64,000 bases of DNA from Flavobacteriales bacterium (GTDB taxonomy: Bacteria > Bacteroidota > Bacteroidia > Flavobacteriales_D > Parvicellaceae), in assembly GCA_018401455.1 (NCBI GenBank), contig JAGYKU010000006.1:1-64000 (forward strand), written 5' to 3'. The notes beneath the pieces are model-generated. The model saw nothing but the letters and a program-made list of their open reading frames with translations. It did not search any database and had not been told where the DNA came from. This document shows positions 19,706-31,225 of the stretch, piece by piece; position 1 is the stretch's first letter, and each line of letters starts with the position of its first letter. Both the position numbers and the translations under genes were made by a program.

Positions 19706-19822
19706 AATTTTTGTAATTGTTTTATCTTACAAAGTTAAATATTATATTCAAATAAAGTATTCAATGTTTTATCGACTCCGAAAAAAATATTACTTTCACA
19801 AAAGTAAATAAATTTATAAAAA

Positions 19823-20095
19823 ATGAAAAACATCTTTATTATCTCATTCACATCATTTTTATTTGTCTCATGTGCCGCTATATTTAATGGTGCAGTATTG
19901 CCCAATCAATGTAAAAAATGTGAAATTATTGACCAAGTTACTGGAGAAGTTTTAGGCGTCTATGAAGGTTGTGGAAGCGAAAACACGCGTCTTGAAGAAC
20001 AAGCCAAAGAAGCTGCATTTGATTTTATCAAAAGTTTAAATAATTGTAATATTGATGTAGTTTGCACATCATGGAAAAAAGATCCAGAGGATTAA
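19823..20095 (+). CDS. Small hypothetical lipoprotein
   Basis: 90 aa with a lipobox-like FVSCAAIF. Confidence 0.55.
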   Translation: MKNIFIISFTSFLFVSCAAIFNGAVLPNQCKKCEIIDQVTGEVLGVYEGCGSENTRLEEQAKEAAFDFIKSLNNCNIDVVCTSWKKDPED

Positions 20096-20126
20096 AATGT
20101 AATATTAAATATAACCTAAAAAAACA

Positions 20127-20400
20127 TGAAAGTTAAAGTAGAAAACCCATACACACTAGTCGAAATTAAATCAAAACTAGAGGAACATTTTCCTGAATAC
20201 AAAATGCATTTTCGTGGTCCAAAAATCTAATCATATCAGAAACGATTCAATTGAGCAAGTATTCTTGGTGAGAAAAGGTTTATAAGGATTATGAATTTCT
20301 ACCATTTGTCCAATCTGTTTGTACTAGATATTTCTATTGGAATTCTTATACCTTATATATGGCATTTACAGTATAAAAACAAAGTTAGTTAGAGATAGAG
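20127..20400 (+). pseudogene. Decayed small hypothetical gene
   Basis: MKVKVENPYTLVEIKSKLEEHFPEYKMHFRGPKI* then frame-shifted KDYEFLPFVQSVCTRYFYWNSYTLYMAFTV. Confidence 0.4.
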
Positions 20401-20464
20401 TTGTGAATTTCTAAAGAATTCAAATGAGATTTAGTTCTAATCAAGTTTAGATTAAATTCCAGAA

Positions 20465-22057
20465 GAACAAGTTTTAATTATTAAATAACTTTCTTAATCG
20501 TCATTACAGTTTGATTTCTGATTGAAATTTAGATTCATTCCATTGGTAGTGTTCTTTAAAAATATCTTTTTATCTGAGAATTTTACTCTTTTGATATCAA
20601 ATATCATTCAGGTTCTAACGAAAATCTAAAGTGTTAAGTCATTTCGTTTTCAATGCAAAATTTAACTTCTGAAACAAGTATGTCTCTCATTGAATCTTTT
20701 TCAAATAATTCAATTATTTTTAATATTTGAACACCGTAAATATGCCACATATTTTCAAATTCTTGTTCGGAAATAGAAATTTCTAAAGTTTTAATTTTGT
20801 TTAAAATCTGTTTTTGTCAATTTCTTTTCCATATCCATTAATCTGAATACTATCAGTAATACATTTTTGATTGATTTTCAATCTTTCACAAACAATATCT
20901 ACCACTTTTTGAGCCATAATTCTGTAGCCCGTTAATTTTCCTCCAGCAATGGTAATTAAACCTTTAGGCGAAAGAAAAATCTCATCTTTTCTACTCAATT
21001 CCGATGGCGACTTACCTTCTTCGTGAATTAATGGCCTCAAACCAGACCATGAAGATTGCACATCTTCCAATTTTAATTGAATACTAGGAAACATTTCATT
21101 AGCAGCATTTATAAGATAATTAACATCTTCCATAGTAACATTTGGATTGTCTTTTTTACCATCATAATTGGTATCTGTGGTTCCAATATAAGTTACTTTT
21201 CCTCTTGGAATTGCAAAAATCATTCTTCCACCTTCTACATCAAAATAAACACTGTTTTTTAAAGGTAATTTGTAGCTATCAATCACAATATGAACTCCTT
21301 TGGTAAGATGCAATCTTTTGTTGTTCATTGATTGGTCTAATTGTCTAATTTCATCCGACCAAGGACCACAAGCGTTGATGAATGCTTTGCCTTTGATTTC
21401 AATGGAATTGTTATTTAAATTATCGTTTGCAACAATGGAGTTTATTTTTCCATTTTCATTATATTTTAGAGTTGTTGCTTCTATATAATTCAACGCTACT
21501 GCCCCACTCTTTTGTGCTGTTTTGATAATTTCCAATGTCAAACGAGCATCATCGGTTCTGTATTCTGAATAAAACCCACTTCCTTTTAGTAAATCTGGCT
21601 TTAGGTTGGGCTCCAATGCTAAAGTTTGTTCTTTATTAAGCATTCTTCTTCGCTCAGGTTTTGCTACATCTGCCAACCAATCATACATCCATAAAGCAAA
21701 AGAAGTCATTAATTTTCCATAAGTTCCTCCAGTTTGAATGGGTAAAATCATTTTTTCAGGAACTACTAAATGTGGCGCATTTTTATATGCAATGGCGCGT
21801 TCTTTTCCTGTTTCACGAACAATCTTAAATTCTAAATTTTTCAAATATCTTAATCCACCGTGAATCAACTTGGTACTGCGACTACTCGTTCCAGATGCAA
21901 AATCTTCTTTTTCAATAAGAATTGCTTTTAAACCTCTTGAAGTAGCATCTAGTAAAATTCCTGCTCCAGTGATTCCGCCACCAATAATTACCAAATCATA
22001 CGTTTCAGAAGAAATGGACGATAAATTATTATTTCTTGTTTCTAAATTCCAACTCAT
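20465..22057 (-). pseudogene. glpD: FAD-dependent glycerol-3-phosphate dehydrogenase, C-terminal domain frameshifted/decayed
   Basis: 418-aa ORF (20801-22057): DLVIIGGGITGAGILLDATSRGLKAILIEKEDFASGTSSRSTKLIHGGLRYL. The C-terminal domain continues out of frame downstream: NKIKTLEISISEQEFENMWHIYGVQILKIIELFEKDSMRDILVSEVKFCIENEMT, then DIFDIKRV and KEHYQWNESKFQSEIKL. Confidence 0.75.
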
Positions 22058-22069
22058 ATTATTTCGCTA

Positions 22070-24433
22070 CTACTTTCCTAATAAGTTTTTCTCAAAAAGA
22101 TTAAAAATTCTTTTGTATTCATCAGTCCAACTGCTTGCCGTTTTGAAACCATGATCTTCAATAGGAAACACAGCCAATTCCCAATTGTCTTTTCCCAATT
22201 CAATAAAGCGTTGCGACAATCTTACTACATCCTGAAATTGAACATTATCATCTACCATTCCGTGCAACATCAAAAGGTGATCTTGAAGATTTTCTGCGTA
22301 ATATATTGGACTGCTCACTTGAAATGCCAAACTGTCCATTTCTGGTGTATTTAAAATATTGCTCGTATATTCGTGATTGTAATGCGCCCAATCTGTTACA
22401 CTTCTCAAAGCGGCTCCACATTTAAATTTACCTGGCTCTTTGAGTAAAGCCATCAAAGTAATAAAACCACCATAAGAACCACCATAAATTCCAATTTTAT
22501 TTTCATCAATTGCCAAATTATCAATCAAATATTGTCGCCCATCCAACTGATCTGATAAATCTTTTCCACCCATATTTCTATAAATAGCCGTTCTAAAATC
22601 TTTACCATATCCTTCTGATGCTCTGTAATCTATGTCCATAACCGTATATCCTTTTTCTACCAAAAAATTATGAAACATATATTCTCTAAAATATGAACTC
22701 CACCAATTATGAGCATTTTGAAGATAACCTGCTCCATGAACAAATATCACAGCAGCTTTGTTCTTGACTTCCTTTTCAGGCTTATATAATCTGGCATTTA
22801 CATCTTGTCCATCACTTGCTTTGAAAGTAATGATTTCTGGAATCATCCATTTTCTTTCAATAAAAGTAGGATTTAAAGATGTAGTAATTTGATGTTTGGT
22901 TTTTACATCTTTAGTATGCGTTACATACAATTCTGTTGGTTTATTTATAAAAGAATAAGTGTAAAAAAGTTGTTTTTCATCAGAAGAGAGAATGACATCA
23001 TATTTTCCATCTTCAACTAACAAATCTGTCCATTTATGGTTTTTAATTTCTAACGAATAGAAACTTCTATTTCCTGCTTGAGATTTATTGCTACTGATGT
23101 AAAAATGTGTTCCTAAATGATTGGGATACGTTTCGTGAATTTCAAAATTTCCAGAAGTAAGTGCTTTTCGCTCTTTTGTATCAAAATTATAGGTATATAA
23201 ATGTGAAAAACCTGATTCTTCGGATTGGAAATAACAAACATTCGACTTATTAACAAAACCAACATTTCCAGGTTCTTCATTCCATCCGCTAATTCCTGGA
23301 CCACCAATCCACGCTTCATCATACTGATATTCAAAAGGAAGTAATTTTTGATTCTCAAAATCCAATTCTGCCAACCACCTGTGTTTATTGTCCAAAGATT
23401 TAATTTCTACAACAGCAATTGTCCCATCATTATTAAAATATGGACCATGAAATACAACACCTTTATGTAGGTATTCTTTAACATTATACACATCTAAATA
23501 ACTGTGTTTTTTGTTCAAATTAGGCAAATCATCGATTGAAAATTCAAAAGTTTTTCTTTGAGGAATGTCGTAAAAAAACAATTTAAACACATCTTCATCT
23601 CTTCCTACTTTTGGTCTAGCATTATTAGAAGTTGTATAGCCATCTTCACTAATAAAATTAGGAACTTTGGTATAATTTCTATCACCATTTTTTCTCAAAA
23701 CGTACACTACCCTTTTTTCATCTGGTGATATACTTATGTTTTGAACACTTTGTTTGTCAATGTATATATTTAATGGCAAAAGATGGTCGAACGCTGATTG
23801 CTTATGATTCTTGATTTTTTTTTGCGCTGCTTTTTCCTGCAAATTATCCATCAACAACAATTCTTGATTGCTTAAATAGTCAAGTTTAATGTCCTCTTTT
23901 TGTGATGTTTTTTGAAAGTTCGTAATTTGAGTAATCCTAGTTTCATTTATATGTAATTGATACAAATTATCATTTTGTTGAAAAAAAATACTTTTTTCAT
24001 CTTTTGAAAATAAAGGATTTGAACAATAATCAGACGTTTGAAATATACTTTTAGGTTTTTGAGATTTTGTATCCCAAATAAATAAATTTCCTTTATTTTC
24101 ATAAAGAGCCAATGTTCTATCTTTATTCCAAACAAATCCATTGAGTGGAAAAGAAAATTGTTCATCAATCCTTAAACTTCTTGTAGAACTATTTTTAGAA
24201 TTATATAAATACCAATCATAATCTTTATCTTTTGCTGTTCTCCACATAAACACAATTTCATCATTTGGCAAAATCATTTGGTTTTTGGGTAAATAACCAA
24301 CAAAATCTTCCCCTTTCATGATGTTTTCTATGGTCAAATTGTTGGTTTGCCCTTTTAAACTTGTGCTTAAAGTTGCAATCGTAAAAAGAAATATAAAAAT
24401 AAAATATTTTATCATTCGACTTTTTTTATACAA
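22070..24433 (-). CDS. S9 family peptidase (prolyl oligopeptidase/DPP-IV-like)
   Basis: GIYGGSYGGFITLMAL nucleophile motif, FVHGAGYLQNAHNWW, C-terminal HG...D...H (MVDDNVQFQD, EDHGF). Confidence 0.93.
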   Translation of the reverse strand: MYKKSRMIKYFIFIFLFTIATLSTSLKGQTNNLTIENIMKGEDFVGYLPKNQMILPNDEIVFMWRTAKDKDYDWYLYNSKNSSTRSLRIDEQFSFPLNGFVWNKDRTLALYENKGNLFIWDTKSQKPKSIFQTSDYCSNPLFSKDEKSIFFQQNDNLYQLHINETRITQITNFQKTSQKEDIKLDYLSNQELLLMDNLQEKAAQKKIKNHKQSAFDHLLPLNIYIDKQSVQNISISPDEKRVVYVLRKNGDRNYTKVPNFISEDGYTTSNNARPKVGRDEDVFKLFFYDIPQRKTFEFSIDDLPNLNKKHSYLDVYNVKEYLHKGVVFHGPYFNNDGTIAVVEIKSLDNKHRWLAELDFENQKLLPFEYQYDEAWIGGPGISGWNEEPGNVGFVNKSNVCYFQSEESGFSHLYTYNFDTKERKALTSGNFEIHETYPNHLGTHFYISSNKSQAGNRSFYSLEIKNHKWTDLLVEDGKYDVILSSDEKQLFYTYSFINKPTELYVTHTKDVKTKHQITTSLNPTFIERKWMIPEIITFKASDGQDVNARLYKPEKEVKNKAAVIFVHGAGYLQNAHNWWSSYFREYMFHNFLVEKGYTVMDIDYRASEGYGKDFRTAIYRNMGGKDLSDQLDGRQYLIDNLAIDENKIGIYGGSYGGFITLMALLKEPGKFKCGAALRSVTDWAHYNHEYTSNILNTPEMDSLAFQVSSPIYYAENLQDHLLMLHGMVDDNVQFQDVVRLSQRFIELGKDNWELAVFPIEDHGFKTASSWTDEYKRIFNLFEKNLLGK

Positions 24434-24600
24434 AACTAATGCATCTTGTGAATTGAAAACACTAATTGAAATCTATTTTTTATAAATTTAGTTTCTACGT
24501 AATATTTCGTATTTTACTTATTTTAAAATCTTTAATCTTGAATAACTTTTTGATTGTAAATAAAAAAAACTAATTTAGTAACCTCATTTATAATAAGATT

Positions 24601-26619
24601 ATGAAATCTATTTCCCAAAAAATACTTGGAAACTTTGCACTTTTTGTATTGATATCATCAGGTATTATTATGGCTTATATGTTGATTAAACTTAATGAAA
24701 CTGAAGAAAATATTGCGCAATCTCTTACTGTAAAACCCGTACAAAATACCGAAACAGAAATGAAACGCTTTTTTCTTCCAGTAAACAACGAACTTGTTGC
24801 AGCTGGAATGAGAGGTAAAAAAGGATTCTATTATGATTTGAGTGTTCAATCACTAAATAAGTTTTACATTCCAATCATCGAAAAATTTGACCAACTTTCT
24901 TCAATGGGATTGGCAAAAAGCAATGGTTATGAATTGGATATCATTCCAAAAGATAAATTGTATTTGAATAGAGAAGTAAACTTCGATGAAAATCCTACAT
25001 TAGAGGAATGGTCAACTTGGAAATATGATAAAAACAACATAAGTAAAATCGAAAATTGGGAAGACACTTTAAAAAATGACCCTAGAGGACGACCATGGTT
25101 TATTGGTGCATTACAAAAAACAAATCTCGATCAGGTATATTGGACTGAACCTTATTTGTACAACACAACTTTCGAGTTGGGAATTACTGCATCCGTTTCA
25201 TGGACTGCCGAAGATTTTGATTCGCTTACCTATGTTTTGGCTTATGATTTAACTTTGAATGACATATCAAAATTTACCGAATCACTAAAAGCTACGCCCA
25301 ACAGTATGACTTTTGTGCTTACAGAAGATGAAAAGTTTATAGGACTTCCTAAAAGTGATTTATTAAAAACAGATGTTCAAAAAAATGAAACTTTTCTGAA
25401 AAACCCATCCGAAACTTCAGTCCCCGTGATTGGTTACGCACTTGAAATATGGAAAGAAAAAAATAATATTGATGAACCTTTTCATGTCATATATAACAAT
25501 GAAGATTGGTGGTTTTATTTCAAACATTTTGAACTAAGTGCTGAAAGAACTTTAATTTTAGGAGTAGCTATTCCAGAAAATGATATTCTTTTTCAAATTA
25601 ATCAAACCAAATATACGATTTTAGGTGGATTCTCAATGGTTTTCCTACTCTCTTTGGTCGTATTTATTAGTTTAAAACAAACACAAAAAACCAACAAAAC
25701 TTTATTCGCTAAAAACATAGAAATTGAATTAAAGAATTCCATTATTGAAGAAAAAAATAAAGACATTTTTGATAGTTTGAATTACGCAAAAGGGCTACAA
25801 GACGCAATTCTTCCCAGAAAGTCTGATATGAATCATCATTTAAAAGATTACTTTGTCCTTTTCAAACCCAAAGAAGTGGTAAGTGGTGATTTTTATTGGA
25901 TGAATACCACAAAAGACGAAAATGGGTACGATAGAATTTTATATGCAGCTGCGGATTGCACGGGACATGGAGTACCGGGAGCAATGGTGAGCGTGGTATG
26001 TGCTAATTCTTTGAATAGATGTGTAAAAGAATATAAAATTCATCAACCAGGAGCAATTCTCGATAAAACAAGAGATTTGATTATCGAAACATTTGAAAAA
26101 AGTGAAAAGAAACTGAGAGATGGAATGGACATTTCTTTGGTTTCATTAAATATTAGTAACAAATCTGAATGTTCCCTTGATTTTGCTGGTGCAAATAATC
26201 CATTGTGGATTATCCGAAAAACTGATGTTGATTTAAAAGCAAATATTCCACACCCAATTACAAAAAATGATAAAAACGAAGCCATTCAACTCATTGAAAT
26301 TAAAGCCGACAAACAACCTGTTGGAAATAGTGAAACATTAAGCCCTTTTATTACCAAATCATTTAAACTTGAAAAAGGAGATTTAATTTACAGCTTTTCT
26401 GATGGTTTTGCGGATCAATTTGGATTTCCAGACCACAACAATCAAAGAGATGTAGGAGGCAAAAAATTCAAGACTTTAAATTTAAAGAAATTGCTTCTAG
26501 ACATTTATGATAAACCGATGGACGAACAAAAAGAAATTCTCCTAAACACTTACAATAACTGGAAAGGAAGTTTAGAACAAATAGATGATGTTTGCATTAT
26601 CGGTGTTCACATAACATAG
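24601..26619 (+). CDS. SpoIIE-family (PP2C-like) protein phosphatase with N-terminal sensor region
   Basis: LQDAILPRKSDMN...KEVVSGDFYWM...AAADCTGHGVPGAMVSVVCANSLNRCVKE...YSFSDGFADQFG, with two flanking TM segments. Confidence 0.9.
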   Translation: MKSISQKILGNFALFVLISSGIIMAYMLIKLNETEENIAQSLTVKPVQNTETEMKRFFLPVNNELVAAGMRGKKGFYYDLSVQSLNKFYIPIIEKFDQLSSMGLAKSNGYELDIIPKDKLYLNREVNFDENPTLEEWSTWKYDKNNISKIENWEDTLKNDPRGRPWFIGALQKTNLDQVYWTEPYLYNTTFELGITASVSWTAEDFDSLTYVLAYDLTLNDISKFTESLKATPNSMTFVLTEDEKFIGLPKSDLLKTDVQKNETFLKNPSETSVPVIGYALEIWKEKNNIDEPFHVIYNNEDWWFYFKHFELSAERTLILGVAIPENDILFQINQTKYTILGGFSMVFLLSLVVFISLKQTQKTNKTLFAKNIEIELKNSIIEEKNKDIFDSLNYAKGLQDAILPRKSDMNHHLKDYFVLFKPKEVVSGDFYWMNTTKDENGYDRILYAAADCTGHGVPGAMVSVVCANSLNRCVKEYKIHQPGAILDKTRDLIIETFEKSEKKLRDGMDISLVSLNISNKSECSLDFAGANNPLWIIRKTDVDLKANIPHPITKNDKNEAIQLIEIKADKQPVGNSETLSPFITKSFKLEKGDLIYSFSDGFADQFGFPDHNNQRDVGGKKFKTLNLKKLLLDIYDKPMDEQKEILLNTYNNWKGSLEQIDDVCIIGVHIT

Positions 26620-26733
26620 ACCGACAAGCTGACGTGAATGTTCTATCTCCAAAAAGAATTATGAAAGAAACTTATCTTTGAAAATTGAATTAAATCTTAA
26701 AACCTTACTTTTGCATCAACAGACAAATTCAAT

Positions 26734-27894
26734 ATGATTAAAATTATCACTGTAATAGGCGCAAGACCTCAAATTATAAAGGCTGCAGGATTAAGCAGAG
26801 CTATAAAAGAAAATTTTGGTTCTCAAATACAAGAAATCATTGTACATACAGGACAACACTATGATGAAAACATGTCGCAAGTGTTTTTTGATGAATTGGG
26901 AATTCCTCAACCTGACTATAATTTGAGCGTAGGCTCTGGAAAACACGGAGTACAAACTGCTAGAATGATAGAAGGTATTGAGGAAATTATAGAAAAAGAA
27001 AATCCCGATGCTATTGTGGTTTATGGAGACACCAATTCTACCTTGGCTGCTGGAGTTGCTGCATCCAAAATACATTTGCCGATTGTACATATTGAAGCAG
27101 GATTGAGGTCCTACAACAAAAAAATGCCTGAGGAGGTCAATCGAATTATGTGCGACCATGTGAGTACACTTTTATTTTCGCCTACTAAAGCAGGTGTCGA
27201 TAATCTAATCAAAGAAGGTTTTTCAACTGAAAACAAACCGCCTTATAATATGGATAATCCAGGGGTTTTTCATTGTGGAGACATCATGTACGACAATAGT
27301 CTGTACTTTTCTGAATTAAGTGATGAACGTTCGTCTATTTTGGAACAAAATAATTTAGTTTCTAATGAATATGTACTTTCCACCATTCACAGAAACGACA
27401 ATACAGATCAGTCAGAACGACTTTCGGGAATTTTTGAAGCTATTTTAGATCTTATAGTAACATTTGACATTCCTTTTGTATTACCACTTCACCCAAGAAC
27501 TGCTAAACTGCTAGAAGTAAATCTATCTAAAGATTTATATCATAAAGTTACCTCCGAAAAAAGACTGAAAATTATACCTCCAGTTTCATTTTTGGATATG
27601 ATTGCTTTGGAGAAAAACGCCAAAATCATTGTTACAGATAGCGGAGGCGTTCAAAAAGAAGCTTTTTTCTTCAAAAAACCTTGTATTATTTTGCGTCCTG
27701 AAACTGAGTGGATAGAATTGGTATCGTGTGGCGCTGCTCAAATTGTGGGTTGGCATAAAGAAAAAATCAAAAAAGCTTTTACACAATATTTCGAAAACGA
27801 ACATACTTCCTTCCCTACTCTATTTGGTGATGGAAAAGCAGGTGTTTTTATGTGTAAAAAAATGCTGGAGACATTTGAAAATTCTAAGTCTTAA
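26734..27894 (+). CDS. wecB: UDP-N-acetylglucosamine 2-epimerase (non-hydrolysing)
   Basis: VIGARPQIIKAAGLSRAI, HTGQHYDENMS, VYGDTNSTLA, HIEAGLRSYNKKMPEEVNR, TDSGGVQKEAFF. Confidence 0.95.
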   Translation: MIKIITVIGARPQIIKAAGLSRAIKENFGSQIQEIIVHTGQHYDENMSQVFFDELGIPQPDYNLSVGSGKHGVQTARMIEGIEEIIEKENPDAIVVYGDTNSTLAAGVAASKIHLPIVHIEAGLRSYNKKMPEEVNRIMCDHVSTLLFSPTKAGVDNLIKEGFSTENKPPYNMDNPGVFHCGDIMYDNSLYFSELSDERSSILEQNNLVSNEYVLSTIHRNDNTDQSERLSGIFEAILDLIVTFDIPFVLPLHPRTAKLLEVNLSKDLYHKVTSEKRLKIIPPVSFLDMIALEKNAKIIVTDSGGVQKEAFFFKKPCIILRPETEWIELVSCGAAQIVGWHKEKIKKAFTQYFENEHTSFPTLFGDGKAGVFMCKKMLETFENSKS

Positions 27895-28074
27895 TTCTTT
27901 TAAAACAAGATTAGGAATATTTTTTTTAGCAAAAAGTTTTGTATTTTGGTTCAAATTAACATTAAACAATGTCCATCACTTTCCCTTGCCCTATCAAGAT
28001 AAATGAAATAAAAAAAAGAAAAGATAGAAAGTAGTAAAATGGCTTTGCCCCTGCATTTTTAATTATATACATAA

Positions 28075-28371
28075 ATGATGAAAAAAATAACAATTATTTT
28101 AACATTTCTTTATTTATTTTCAGGATGCTGTGATATTATCTGCGAAAGACAAAAACATGCTGAAGATATTATTGAAAAAGTAGAAAGCTATAAATTAAAA
28201 ACTGGCAAACTTCCTCAAAACATTAAAGAAATAGGAATGGATGACACTCAGATGCATCTTTCATTTTATGAAAAAATAAACGCTAATGAATATCAAATTT
28301 GGTATGGTCTTGATTTGGGAAATTCAATGATTTATAATTCTAAAACTAAGAAATGGAGATATTCAGGCTAA
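28075..28371 (+). CDS. Small hypothetical lipoprotein
   Basis: 98 aa with lipobox-like LFSGCCDI. Confidence 0.55.
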   Translation: MMKKITIILTFLYLFSGCCDIICERQKHAEDIIEKVESYKLKTGKLPQNIKEIGMDDTQMHLSFYEKINANEYQIWYGLDLGNSMIYNSKTKKWRYSG

Positions 28372-28587
28372 CAATATTATAACTTTTTCCCAAAAATAAA
28401 ACCAACCTTAATTTTCCTCAATCAATAGATACTAAAATAAATTAACCTCCTTTTCAGGCGACATTTCAAACAAAAATGTGTTTATAAATAGGATGTTCAA
28501 AAATATTTTTGATATAAATTCAAAATATCTTTGAATAATTACCAATTTTAGGGTAATTTTATACATTGAAAATTAACAATTAGAATT

Positions 28588-31164
28588 ATGGAAGCTAAAT
28601 TTTCAGCAAGAGTAAAGGACGTAATCAGTTACAGTAGAGAGGAATCTCTTAGATTAGGTCACGATTACATAGGAGTGGAGCATTTGCTACTTGGACTCAT
28701 TCGTGAAGGGGAAGGCATTGCTGTGAAAATTCTTATGGATGCTAAAATAGATTTGAAAGAACTAAGAAAACAATTGGAAGCAAAACTTCCTCAAAGTAGT
28801 GGTAAGCATCTTAATAGTGGTAATATTCCATTGCTCAAACAAGCAGAAAAAGTATTAAAAATAACTTACCTTGAGGCGAAGTTATTCAAAAGCAATATGA
28901 TTGGTACAGAACATCTTCTACTTTCTATCTTGAAAGAAGAAGACAATGTGGCAACTCAATTATTAGAACAATTTAAAATAGATTACGATTACGTAAAAGA
29001 AGAATTAGAATCGATGATGGAACAAGGATATAAAGAGCCAAGAGCAGAGTTTCCCAACACGCCTTCTGACGATGAAGGTATGTCAGGTGGTAGTTTTGGC
29101 GGTGGAGGTGATGCAGGAATGCGCAAACCTTCGGATTCAAAATCAAAAACGCCTGTATTAGATAATTTCGGTAGAGATTTGACCAAATATGCGGAAGAAG
29201 GGAAATTAGATCCAATCGTTGGAAGAGAAAAAGAAATAGAGCGTGTTTCTCAAATCTTGAGCAGAAGAAAGAAAAACAACCCTATATTAATTGGTGAACC
29301 AGGTGTGGGTAAATCTGCCATCGCTGAAGGTCTTGCCTTAAGAATTGTTCAAAGAAAAGTGAGCCGTGTACTTTTTAACAAAAGAGTCGTTTCGCTGGAT
29401 TTGGCATCTTTGGTTGCTGGAACAAAATACAGAGGACAGTTTGAAGAAAGAATGAAAGCGGTAATGACTGAGTTGGAAAAATCTCCAGATATCATTCTTT
29501 TTATTGACGAAATTCACACTATTATTGGTGCGGGTGGCGCTTCTGGTTCTTTGGACGCTTCGAATATGTTCAAACCTGCTTTGGCAAGGGGCGAAATACA
29601 ATGTGTAGGTGCAACTACACTTGATGAATACCGTCAGTACATCGAGAAAGATGGTGCTTTGGAAAGAAGATTCCAAAAGGTTTTGATTGAACCAACTTCT
29701 ATAGATGAAACGATTACGATTCTTAATAACATCAAAGAAAAATACGAAAATCACCATAACGTAAGTTATACACAAGAAGCGATTGAAGCTTGTGTGAAAT
29801 TGACTGAACGTTATCTTTCTGACAGACACTTACCAGATAAAGCGATTGATGCTTTGGATGAAGTAGGTTCTAGAGTTCATATTTCTAACATCAATGTTCC
29901 TAAAATAATTTTAGAAATTGAAGGAAAAATTGAAGATATCAAAGAGGAAAAGAACAAAGTGGTGAGAAGCCAACAATATGAGGAAGCGGCAAGATTGAGA
30001 GATACGGAACGTAAACTCAACGAACAGTTGGAAAGCGAAAAATTAAAATGGGAACAAGAAAGCAAATCGCATAAAATTACGGTTACTGAAGAAAATGTAG
30101 CAGAAGTTGTAGCGATGATGACTGGAATCCCAGTTTCAAGAATAGCAGAAAAAGAATCTGGAAAGTTGAAAAAAATGAACCAAGATTTACAAGGTTCTGT
30201 AATCGGTCAGGATGAAGCGATTTCTAAAGTAGTAAAAGCTATCCAAAGAAATAGAGCAGGCCTTAAAGACCCAAACAAACCTATTGGCTCATTTATTTTC
30301 TTAGGACCTACTGGTGTTGGTAAAACGCAGCTTTGTAAAGTTCTTTCAAGATATATGTTTGATTCTGAAGATGCTTTGATTCGTATCGATATGAGTGAAT
30401 ATATGGAGAAATTTGCGGTTTCTAGATTGATTGGAGCGCCTCCAGGATACGTAGGTTATGAAGAAGGTGGACAATTGACTGAAAAAGTAAGACGTAAACC
30501 ATATTCAATCGTATTGCTTGATGAAATTGAAAAAGCGCATCCAGATGTGTTTAACTTATTGCTACAAGCTCTTGATGACGGTCAACTTACAGATAGTTTA
30601 GGTAGAAAAATCGACTTTAGAAATACAGTGATTATTATGACCTCTAACATTGGAGCTAGACAACTCTCTGATTTTGGAACTGGTGTTGGTTTTGGAACAA
30701 AAGCAAAAACTGAAAACAAAACTGAACTTCAAATGTCAGTAATTCAAGCCGCTTTGAAAAAAGCATTTGCACCTGAATTTTTGAATAGAATTGATGATAT
30801 CATTATGTTCAACAGTCTTGAAAAAGAAGATATTTACAAAATTATTGATATCGAATTAAAATCTTTATTCAATAGAATTGAAGAATTGGGATATGCAATA
30901 GAATTAACAAACGAAGCAAAAGATTTTGTTGCAGATAAAGGATTTGACCCTAAATTTGGCGCAAGACCTTTAAAAAGAGCACTTCAAAAACAATTGGAAG
31001 ATCCTTTGGCTGAAAGCATTATCAATTCTGAATTGCAAGAAGGAGATAAAATTCTTGTGAAATTGGACAAAGAAGCCAATGAATTGAAAATGGAAATCAA
31101 AAAAGGTAAAGGTCCTAAAAAGAAAAAGGACGAACCTAAAAGTGATGAGCCTAAAAATGATTAA
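28588..31164 (+). CDS. clpC: ATP-dependent Clp protease ATP-binding subunit ClpC
   Basis: Clp_N repeats, [18 protein letters not shown]-like [38 protein letters not shown]. Confidence 0.97.
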   Translation: MEAKFSARVKDVISYSREESLRLGHDYIGVEHLLLGLIREGEGIAVKILMDAKIDLKELRKQLEAKLPQSSGKHLNSGNIPLLKQAEKVLKITYLEAKLFKSNMIGTEHLLLSILKEEDNVATQLLEQFKIDYDYVKEELESMMEQGYKEPRAEFPNTPSDDEGMSGGSFGGGGDAGMRKPSDSKSKTPVLDNFGRDLTKYAEEGKLDPIVGREKEIERVSQILSRRKKNNPILIGEPGVGKSAIAEGLALRIVQRKVSRVLFNKRVVSLDLASLVAGTKYRGQFEERMKAVMTELEKSPDIILFIDEIHTIIGAGGASGSLDASNMFKPALARGEIQCVGATTLDEYRQYIEKDGALERRFQKVLIEPTSIDETITILNNIKEKYENHHNVSYTQEAIEACVKLTERYLSDRHLPDKAIDALDEVGSRVHISNINVPKIILEIEGKIEDIKEEKNKVVRSQQYEEAARLRDTERKLNEQLESEKLKWEQESKSHKITVTEENVAEVVAMMTGIPVSRIAEKESGKLKKMNQDLQGSVIGQDEAISKVVKAIQRNRAGLKDPNKPIGSFIFLGPTGVGKTQLCKVLSRYMFDSEDALIRIDMSEYMEKFAVSRLIGAPPGYVGYEEGGQLTEKVRRKPYSIVLLDEIEKAHPDVFNLLLQALDDGQLTDSLGRKIDFRNTVIIMTSNIGARQLSDFGTGVGFGTKAKTENKTELQMSVIQAALKKAFAPEFLNRIDDIIMFNSLEKEDIYKIIDIELKSLFNRIEELGYAIELTNEAKDFVADKGFDPKFGARPLKRALQKQLEDPLAESIINSELQEGDKILVKLDKEANELKMEIKKGKGPKKKKDEPKSDEPKND

Positions 31165-31189
31165 TATTCAATAACTATTTAATAAACTT

Positions 31190-31222
31190 AAGCCTACTCT
31201 TAATTGAGTGGGCTTTTTTTAT
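31190..31222 (+). terminator. Intrinsic terminator downstream of clpC
   Basis: AAGCCTACTCT TAAT TGAGTGGGCTTTTTTT. Confidence 0.7.
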
Positions 31223-31225
31223 AAC

